Positions 8,449 to 14,263 of a stretch of 64,000 bases of DNA are shown piece by piece. This DNA is from Eubacterium sp. (GTDB taxonomy: Bacteria; Bacillota; Clostridia; Oscillospirales; Acutalibacteraceae). The first letter of the stretch is position 1; every line of letters begins with the position of its first letter. Below the pieces are notes generated by a model that made no database searches, was not told where the DNA came from, and saw nothing but the letters and a program-made list of their open reading frames with translations. Both the position numbers and the translations under genes were made by a program. The stretch is from positions 1 to 64,000 of the forward strand of contig JAFSRN010000019.1 in the NCBI GenBank assembly GCA_017446095.1, given 5' to 3'.

Positions 8449-8694
8449 ATGGACGACAGAAACTTAATGCAGGACATCCTGCTTCTTGAAAAAGGTGCGT
8501 GCGACCTTTATATGCACGGCACGATTGAAAGCTCAAGCCAGAACATCAACCAGGTATTTAAGACTGCGCTTAACAACTCGCTGACTATGCAGGACGACAT
8601 CTACAAGAAGATGGAAGCAAAGGGCTGGTACAAGACCGAGCAGGCAGAGCAGAACAAGATTGATAATCTTAAGCAGAAGTTTTCGGTACAGTAG
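8449..8694 (+). CDS. CotF-type spore coat protein
   Basis: An 81-residue protein with the coat-F family features: an N-terminal L-L-L-E-K-G-A-C-D-L-Y-M-H-G-T-I-E-S-S stretch and paired amphipathic helices of ferritin-like type. It is expected in the spore coat of the mother cell. Shine-Dalgarno GGGG precedes ATG at 8449. Its TAG stop (8692-8694) lies within the GTAGGGG end of a repeat element, so the repeat abuts or even supplies the stop codon. Confidence 0.82.
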   Translation: MDDRNLMQDILLLEKGACDLYMHGTIESSSQNINQVFKTALNNSLTMQDDIYKKMEAKGWYKTEQAEQNKIDNLKQKFSVQ

Positions 8695-8742
8695 GGGCGA
8701 TTCACTTATCGCCCGCAAAGCAATGCGGTCATCGTTCCCTAC
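8691..8742. repeat. GTAGGGG...CCCTAC double-hairpin intergenic element, copy 1
   Basis: The left end is GTAGGGG and the right end CCCTAC, inverted to each other. The inner stem GGGCGAT/ATCGCCC (8695-8701 with 8708-8714) is followed by a weaker second stem. It matches copy 2 at 50114 along most of its length. Confidence 0.85.
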
Positions 8743-8791
8743 AAAACAAAAGGCGGAGGGATGTAACAGTCCCTCCGTCTGCTTCGCAGCC

Positions 8792-8820
8792 GCCTCCCCT
8801 TACACAGGGGAGGCTTTTAT
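8792..8820 (+). terminator. Terminator after the spore-coat pair
   Basis: An 8-bp GC-rich stem GCCTCCCC/GGGGAGGC (8792-8799 with 8807-8814) is followed by TTTTATTATT. A further GGCGGAGGGA/TCCCTCCGTC hairpin (8752-8779) lies just upstream. It ends at the stop codon of the converging XRE gene. Confidence 0.82.
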
Positions 8821-9032
8821 TATTCATCAAATTCGTATTCAATTATGTCGCCGGGCTGGCAATGCAGCGCTTCGCACAGCGCCTGCAAGGTGGAAAACCT
8901 TATTGCACTGACGTGCCCGTTTTTGAGTTTGGAAAGGTTTACGTTTGCAACGCCGACCTTCTCCGACAGTTCGTTGAGACTCATTTTGCGGTCAGCCATT
9001 ACCCTGTCAAGTCTTAATACAATCTGTCCCAT
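8820..9032 (-). CDS. XRE-family (HTH_26) transcriptional regulator
   Basis: A 70-residue Cro/CI-type helix-turn-helix protein. The DNA-binding part spans about residues 5-60, with S-L-N-E-L-S-E-K-V-G-V-A-N-V-N-L-S-K as helices 2-3, ending in an acidic Y-E-F-D-E tail. The gene follows the DUF2975-like membrane gene by 11 bases in the same operon, an arrangement seen very often in Firmicutes. It probably binds the two palindromes around the operon promoter (9789-9805 and 9853-9869) and autoregulates; this is inference. Confidence 0.85.
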   Translation of the reverse strand: MGQIVLRLDRVMADRKMSLNELSEKVGVANVNLSKLKNGHVSAIRFSTLQALCEALHCQPGDIIEYEFDE

Positions 9033-9043
9033 ATTAATCCTCC

Positions 9044-9763
9044 TTAAAGCGTTTCGTCAGACTGCCGCTGCAGCTCTGCACCGTAGGAGAAAATCATCGC
9101 AAGCATAAAGATTATGAGGATACCGAATACTACTTTAAAGTCAATTCCCGTGTGTACGCTGACGCCGACCGTGAAAAGCGACTCCAGAGAATTCTGCGAG
9201 GTTCCGCTGAAAAATGCAAGCGGAATCATGGAAAAGCCGAAGCGTTTCATATTCTTGATTACACTGTCGCAAAACGGAGTTTCGCAAATTTCAATCGACT
9301 TCATAAGCGCTCTTATCATAAACAGCACTACGATAGTGCAAATAGTGTTAAGAAGCACGAATACAAGCGTTGTGATAATTGCGTTGACGTTCACATTAAG
9401 GCGCTTGTTATCCACGCTCAATGCAAGTCCCTTGTCCGTTTTTTGAGCCGTAACGCCGTCGGGTACGGAATCCTCTACATCGCCTACAACAACGTTTGAA
9501 TCGCCGATCTTGATATAACCCTTGCCGCCCTTTGCCGAATCGATTACGGCATCTGCAAGGCTTTCGAGTATATCACCCTTCGCCGTAACGTCTGCAGTTC
9601 CGGTAACCTCAACAGAAAGCGCGTCCTTCGGCAGCGTTGCCGATACGCCTATGCCGACTGCCGTGGCAATCGCTGCAAGAATCATAAAGACTGCCAGAAT
9701 CGTAGTTAGGATTCTACCTACCTTGCCGATAATGTTGATATTTTTGTTCATTTTTGTTTCCAT
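9044..9763 (-). CDS. DUF2975-like integral membrane protein
   Basis: A 239-residue protein of unknown function. One membrane segment lies near residues 17-38, then an extracellular domain (about 40-125) with beta-rich D-V-T-A-K-G-D repeats, then three further membrane segments (about 128-150, 175-190 and 200-225). The family pairs with small XRE regulators such as the one downstream. Some relatives are linked to stress or signal sensing, but no function is proven. The start ATG has AAGGAGAT upstream. The promoter is strong and flanked by two operator-like palindromes, so expression is probably repressed until a signal is sensed. Confidence 0.75.
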   Translation of the reverse strand: METKMNKNINIIGKVGRILTTILAVFMILAAIATAVGIGVSATLPKDALSVEVTGTADVTAKGDILESLADAVIDSAKGGKGYIKIGDSNVVVGDVEDSVPDGVTAQKTDKGLALSVDNKRLNVNVNAIITTLVFVLLNTICTIVVLFMIRALMKSIEICETPFCDSVIKNMKRFGFSMIPLAFFSGTSQNSLESLFTVGVSVHTGIDFKVVFGILIIFMLAMIFSYGAELQRQSDETL

Positions 9764-9788
9764 AATAGCATCTCCTTGCGTTAATTAT

Positions 9789-9869
9789 TTAACGTTTATC
9801 GTTAACTTACAATTGAAGTATAGCACATCAATTTATGTTTGTCAACAGTTTTTTAACGTTTTTCGTTAA
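9789..9869 (-). promoter_or_regulatory. Near-consensus promoter bracketed by two identical operator palindromes
   Basis: Two copies of TTAACG-N5-CGTTAA (9789-9805 and 9853-9869) lie 64 bp apart centre to centre. Between them, on the minus strand, are TTGACA (9840-9845), 17 bases and TATACT (9817-9822). One operator is therefore just upstream of the -35 box and one in the early transcribed region. The 64-bp spacing is about six helical turns, suiting a loop by a dimeric regulator. Confidence 0.85.
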
Positions 9870-9886
9870 CTTTTTTATGAATACAT

Positions 9887-9915
9887 AAAAACGGGAGGGT
9901 TAGGAACCCTCCCGT
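9887..9915 (-). terminator. Terminator of the FN3 protein gene
   Basis: A perfect 11-bp stem ACGGGAGGGTT/AACCCTCCCGT (9891-9901 with 9905-9915) with a 3-base loop, followed on the minus strand by TTTTTATG. Confidence 0.9.
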
Positions 9916-9921
9916 ACGGTA

Positions 9922-11007
9922 TTATTTAGCTTTTACGGTTTTGGTGTCACTCCATTTTGAGTAGTATTTTTTGCCGTCCACCGTTTTGTATGTTCTGACG
10001 CGCACATAGTATTTGCGCCCGCTGTGCAGTTTTTTTGCGGTGTAAGATGTGTTTTTGTTGCCCTTAACGGTAACCTTAAACGGCGACTTAAAGTTTTTAT
10101 ACTTGGAATACTGAAGCTGATAGCCCGTAGTCTGCGTTGACTGCTTGTTCCACTTTACCTTAAAGCCGCGGCGCTTTGAGGTTACCTTGCCGATTTGAGT
10201 ACCCTTTGGCACAATGCTGAACTTTACTTTATGCCAATCTCCCCAGTAATAATACTTTATCGTTGCTGTACCGATATTTACATTATTTACGTACTTTGTT
10301 TTAATGCTATAATCGGGGGTGAATTCCCTGCCGCGCATATCAATAAAACGAAGTTTTGGCTCTTTTGCCTTGCCGTCGTAGGTCATACGCTTTTTTGCAG
10401 ACTCTGCTTCAAAGCGGTTGTAGTAGGCGGAAAGTCCGCTGTCGCTGCAGCCCTGCACACGGCACATATCAATACCGTTGCCGTTTTCGTCCACAATGTC
10501 GTACATATGCTCTGCGTCGGGGCAGCCCTCTGCGGTATTAATCATCTGATGCTTATGCTTTTTGATTGTAACGTCAATATCGAACTTGTGATATTCGTAA
10601 TTATCATTGTAGTACTGCACAAGGTAGTAGTAGGTTCTGCCTGCCTTGAGGTGACCCACAATATTGATGTAAAAGGAATCCTCACCGAGCGCGTAAGCGT
10701 ACGAAATCACGTTGTCCTTTGCGTCAACAATCATCGCCTTGTAGCAGACGTAATCGTAAAACTCGAGCCATGATGTATGGAACTCGTAGTCGCCGTCCTT
10801 CTCGGGCTTGAATTTTGCGTAGTACGCGTGATCCCAGTCGGTGGAAACCTTGCAGTCTTTTGTAACATACAGATGCAGTGTAAACTTGTCGCCCACCTTA
10901 TGGACGGGCGCATTTTTGCGCGTGGCGGCTTGAGCCGTTATACCGCAAACGGAAAATGAGGTTATCAGCATTATCAATGCAATTAGTACAGATATAGTTT
11001 TTTTCAA
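9922..11007 (-). CDS. Secreted protein with C-terminal FN3 domain
   Basis: Unknown role outside the cell. The N-terminus (M-K-K-T-I-S-V-L-I-A-L-I-M-L) is a signal peptide cleaved near A-Q-A/A. A beta-rich region follows (Y-x-F-x-P-E-K-D-G-D-Y-E-F, the style of bacterial pre-peptidase-like beta domains), then a Cys-containing middle and a C-terminal pair: an MBG-like domain (Y-D-G-K-A-K-E-P onward) and an FN3 domain with Y-Y-V-R-V-R-T-Y-K-T-V-D. That last pair closely resembles the same segment in the protein at 42737. TTG at 11007 is chosen as start because AGAAGGTG precedes it and it begins one base after the upstream hydrolase stop; an ATG at 11028 lies inside the hydrolase gene. Confidence 0.75.
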   Translation of the reverse strand: MKKTISVLIALIMLITSFSVCGITAQAATRKNAPVHKVGDKFTLHLYVTKDCKVSTDWDHAYYAKFKPEKDGDYEFHTSWLEFYDYVCYKAMIVDAKDNVISYAYALGEDSFYINIVGHLKAGRTYYYLVQYYNDNYEYHKFDIDVTIKKHKHQMINTAEGCPDAEHMYDIVDENGNGIDMCRVQGCSDSGLSAYYNRFEAESAKKRMTYDGKAKEPKLRFIDMRGREFTPDYSIKTKYVNNVNIGTATIKYYYWGDWHKVKFSIVPKGTQIGKVTSKRRGFKVKWNKQSTQTTGYQLQYSKYKNFKSPFKVTVKGNKNTSYTAKKLHSGRKYYVRVRTYKTVDGKKYYSKWSDTKTVKAK

Positions 11008-11008
11008 G

Positions 11009-11815
11009 TCAAGCACCTTCTTTGCCATAGAAATTGAGTAGTTTTTGCCTGTAGTCAGGCGCTTCATCGTAGACGGCGTGGCCGTAGGGTTCGCCGTACA
11101 TATATATTTCGCACTGCAGGATATCTGCAATCTCGCGCGAGGCTTCGCCCGTCAGTACGCGGTCGTTATCCGCGCCGATAACAAAAACTGGGCATTTGAT
11201 TTTTGTAAGCTCGTTTGTGATGTCAAAGCCGTCGCTTGCGTGGGAGCAGGTTGCAAAGCGCGATAGCTCTTCCTCTGTGCAATCGCGCATAAGGCGGACG
11301 AGCATATTGCCGTATTTTTCTGCAAACGGCTTTGAGTACACGCGGTTTACAAAATCGCGGCACAAGTCCTCCGCCCTGCCCTGCTCTGCCAATGCACGCC
11401 AGTTTGCAGTTGCTTCAAGCGCATAGTCGTGCAGGCGCGCCGCGCTTGAGCCGAGCGCAAGTTTGCGCACAAGCTCGGGATGCTCAATCGCAATCACCTG
11501 CGCAATCATTCCGCCCTGCGAAGTGCCGAACACGTCAGCATCGCTTATGCCGAGTTTTGCCATCGCCTTTGCGGTTTCCTCTGCGATATCCGCAACTGTT
11601 GTGCCGTACGGCATATCCTTCGGTCTGTCAAACAGGTAGCAGGTGTAGTCCTTTGCAAACTCACCGTAAGCGTTAACCACGGCACTCGCTGACAGCAGAA
11701 CGCTTTTGACCGACAGCCCGGGGATAATAACAAACGCACGCTCACCGCTGCCGAACTTAAGGCAGTCCACAGTATTTGAATCGGTATTGACCGACAGTAT
11801 TTCATAGTCAATCAT
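11009..11815 (-). CDS. Alpha/beta hydrolase
   Basis: A cytoplasmic 268-residue alpha/beta hydrolase of unknown substrate. The nucleophile elbow is G-T-S-Q-G-G (Ser near residue 98), the likely acid is Asp in G-A-D-N-D, and the His is in G-H-A-V-Y-D-E-A-P-D near the C-terminus, so the triad is complete. It has no signal peptide. It lies directly upstream of the FN3 protein gene with a one-base gap, so the two are co-transcribed, though nothing obvious links a cytoplasmic esterase to a secreted protein. The GGTGAT Shine-Dalgarno supports ATG at 11815. Confidence 0.85.
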   Translation of the reverse strand: MIDYEILSVNTDSNTVDCLKFGSGERAFVIIPGLSVKSVLLSASAVVNAYGEFAKDYTCYLFDRPKDMPYGTTVADIAEETAKAMAKLGISDADVFGTSQGGMIAQVIAIEHPELVRKLALGSSAARLHDYALEATANWRALAEQGRAEDLCRDFVNRVYSKPFAEKYGNMLVRLMRDCTEEELSRFATCSHASDGFDITNELTKIKCPVFVIGADNDRVLTGEASREIADILQCEIYMYGEPYGHAVYDEAPDYRQKLLNFYGKEGA

Positions 11816-11850
11816 AGTATCACCGTCTGTTATTTTAACATATCTGCGCT

Positions 11851-11880
11851 AAAAAATAAACCCTGACTTAAATCAGGGTC
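11851..11880 (-). terminator. Terminator of the NSS transporter gene
   Basis: A 7-bp stem ACCCTGA/TCAGGGT (11860-11866 with 11873-11879), followed on the minus strand by TTATTTTTT. Confidence 0.88.
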
Positions 11881-11888
11881 TATCTTAA

Positions 11889-13244
11889 TTAAATATTGAG
11901 TATGCCGAGTCCCTGCAGCACGCTTGAAACAAGGATTGCAAAAATGAACAGCGGCGCAACCCACTTAACCATTGCGGTGTAAAAGTGCTTCATCTTAAAT
12001 TCGCCGTTGAGTTCAACCTCGCTGATAATCGCGTCGGGCTTAATAACAAAGCCCACAACAATACAGGTGAGCATTCCCACAAGCGGGAGCAGAACGCTGT
12101 TTGAGATGAAATCGAGGAAGTCGAGAATCGAGAAACCGAAGATTTTAACATTACTCCACACGCCGAAGCCGAGCGAGCACGCAATGCCGACTGCGATGCC
12201 GAAAATCGCAACAAGCGCAGTAGCCGTGCCGCGCTTCATTTCGAACTCGTCAATCATACCGGACACAATCGCTTCCATAATAGAAACGGAACTTGTGATT
12301 GCCGCAAACAGCACGAGCACAAAGAACAATGCGCCGATTACGCCGCCTGCAGGCATATCGTTAAACACCTTGGGCAGGGTTACGAACATAAGCGACGGGC
12401 CTGTGCCGAGCGCTTCCTTATCGCCGCCCGAGAACACGAACACTGCAGGTACAATCATCAAGCCAGCGAGCAGTGCAATGAGCGTGTCAAAAAACTCAAT
12501 CTGACGAGTTGCCTTTTCAATATGCTCGTCCTTTGAAAAATACGAGCCGTAGGTTATCATAATACCCATTGCAAGCGACATCGAGTAAAACAGCTGACCG
12601 AGCGCCGCAAGGAAGGTTTTAACGCTTAAATTCTTGAAGTCGGGCAGCAGATAGTACTTAACGCCCTCAAGCGCGCCGGGGCGCGTAACAACATAAATTG
12701 AAAGCGCAACAGTGAGAACAAGCAGTGCAGGCATAAGAATTCTGCTCAACTTTTCTATACCCCTGTTAACGCCTGAAACGATAACGAGCGTAGTCGCGAC
12801 AATAAAAATCATAAACCACACAATCGGGCTTGCCGTTGCGCTGATGTAGTCGCCGAAGAAGCTGTCCTTTGCTGCGTCGGCTACCTTGCCTGTTACCATA
12901 ACCGCAGCGTACTTTGTAACCCAGCCGCCAATCAGGCAGTAGTACGGGAATATCAGCACGGGTACGATTGTTGCAAGCTTGCCGAGCCAGCCCCACTTCT
13001 TATTTAAAACGCCGAAGGCTTTGAGCGGGCTTAACTGCGTTTTTCTGCCGATTGCAATTTCCGTTACCATAAGCACAAAGCCGAATGTGATTGCCAGGAA
13101 TACGTACACAAGCAGGAACACGCCGCCGCCGTATTTTGCAGCGAGGTACGGAAAACGCCACAGGTTACCGAGCCCTACAGCAGAGCCTGACGCTGCAAGG
13201 ACAAATCCTATTTTACCTTTAAAAGTACTTCTTGTATCTTCCAT
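11889..13244 (-). CDS. Neurotransmitter:sodium symporter family transporter
   Basis: Sodium-coupled uptake of an amino acid or related amine across the membrane. The 451 residues hold 11-12 membrane helices. The LeuT-type first helix, with unwound A-A-S-G-S-A-V-G-L-G-N-L-W-R-F-P-Y, binds substrate and sodium; the second conserved stretch Q-L-F-Y-S-M-S-L-A-M-G is helix 6. ATG at 13244 is used; a TTG four codons upstream is possible. It stands alone between terminators. The substrate cannot be read from the sequence; tyrosine, tryptophan and alanine carriers all occur in the family. Confidence 0.92.
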   Translation of the reverse strand: MEDTRSTFKGKIGFVLAASGSAVGLGNLWRFPYLAAKYGGGVFLLVYVFLAITFGFVLMVTEIAIGRKTQLSPLKAFGVLNKKWGWLGKLATIVPVLIFPYYCLIGGWVTKYAAVMVTGKVADAAKDSFFGDYISATASPIVWFMIFIVATTLVIVSGVNRGIEKLSRILMPALLVLTVALSIYVVTRPGALEGVKYYLLPDFKNLSVKTFLAALGQLFYSMSLAMGIMITYGSYFSKDEHIEKATRQIEFFDTLIALLAGLMIVPAVFVFSGGDKEALGTGPSLMFVTLPKVFNDMPAGGVIGALFFVLVLFAAITSSVSIMEAIVSGMIDEFEMKRGTATALVAIFGIAVGIACSLGFGVWSNVKIFGFSILDFLDFISNSVLLPLVGMLTCIVVGFVIKPDAIISEVELNGEFKMKHFYTAMVKWVAPLFIFAILVSSVLQGLGILNI

Positions 13245-13342
13245 AATAACATCCAATCCAAATAAAATACTAATCTATAATATACTACATCATCAAATAA
13301 ATAAAGGATTATTTTTACTATTTCATACTGATTACGGCAAAT

Positions 13343-13379
13343 GTATAAACAAGCAGGGAGATTATTCGCCCTGCCTGTT
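13343..13379 (-). terminator. Terminator overlapping the PARG-type gene stop codon
   Basis: An 11-bp stem (13348-13358 with 13369-13379), with one G-U pair in RNA, encloses the stop codon in its loop and is followed on the minus strand by TTTAT. Confidence 0.75.
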
Positions 13380-14207
13380 TTCTTCATTAATAGTGTCGTG
13401 CCCTGTGTCAAGTATGCTCTTAAACACCTCGTAGTTATTCCTGCTGTCAGGCTTGACGGCAAAAACCACGTCCTTAAAGAAGTGGGAATAACCCTTCCTC
13501 ACAAGCAGGTGCTTGAACACATTTGCCACAAGCTCGTTAGGATTGTTAAACACGCCGCAGCCGAATGCACCGAGAATAAGCACGTCAACGTCGTTTGCAA
13601 TCGCAACCTCAAGAATATTAGTGATCCGGCTGTAAAACACCCTTTCGTACTTGGCGTAGTTGTACGCGCCTGCCGCCGCGCGGTTAAAGTATGGTGCAGC
13701 GCAGGTGATTACATCAACGGTAAACGTTGCATCAAGCTTAACGGGAAGCGGATCGTCAGACTTAAAAACGGTAACGTCCTTTGAGTAAACAACCGAATCC
13801 GTGCCGTACGGCGTGCTGTTGCGCGAATTGCGGTCGTAATAATTGGTGAGCACATAGTTGCAGGTAAGCGCAGCGTAAAGGTTACTGCTGCGGCAAAGAC
13901 ATTCCTCCTGCGACATTGCGCCCTGCTCAACGCCGCCGCCCGGGTGCAACGGGTTTGCAAAGTTCAGCACGGCAACCTTTTTGCCGCTGCCGATAAAATG
14001 CATTGCCTGGTGGAAAGTGGTGTCCGGCGTGACGGTGATTATCGTACGGCGGCGCTTGACGGTTTTGTTAATAACAGCAAAATTTTCAAAGAACACACGG
14101 GTTGAATCAACCATCGCGTTTGTGCTTTCAATCAAGTCCTGATACTTTGTAAACGCCTTGACTGTGTCGTAAAAACATTCAATAAGTTGCTCTTCGGTAG
14201 CGCTCAT
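13362..14207 (-). CDS. TIGR02452 / bacterial PARG-type macrodomain protein
   Basis: Probable (ADP-ribosyl) glycohydrolase or ADP-ribose-binding macrodomain protein, cytoplasmic, 281 residues. The bacterial poly(ADP-ribose) glycohydrolase signature GGG-X6-8-QEE is intact: G90-G91-G92, seven residues, then Q100-E101-E102, the last glutamate being the expected catalytic residue. L-G-A-F-G-C-G-V-F-N-N-P matches the second conserved macrodomain loop that holds the diphosphate. An N-terminal helical part precedes the macrodomain, as in this family. ATG at 14207 follows AGAGGTGAT. No ADP-ribosyltransferase gene lies nearby, so its target is unknown. Confidence 0.87.
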   Translation of the reverse strand: MSATEEQLIECFYDTVKAFTKYQDLIESTNAMVDSTRVFFENFAVINKTVKRRRTIITVTPDTTFHQAMHFIGSGKKVAVLNFANPLHPGGGVEQGAMSQEECLCRSSNLYAALTCNYVLTNYYDRNSRNSTPYGTDSVVYSKDVTVFKSDDPLPVKLDATFTVDVITCAAPYFNRAAAGAYNYAKYERVFYSRITNILEVAIANDVDVLILGAFGCGVFNNPNELVANVFKHLLVRKGYSHFFKDVVFAVKPDSRNNYEVFKSILDTGHDTINEENRQGE

Positions 14208-14263
14208 ACGATCACCTCTTTCCTTTGTAATATATACAGTATAACATAAGTTGTAAAAATAAT

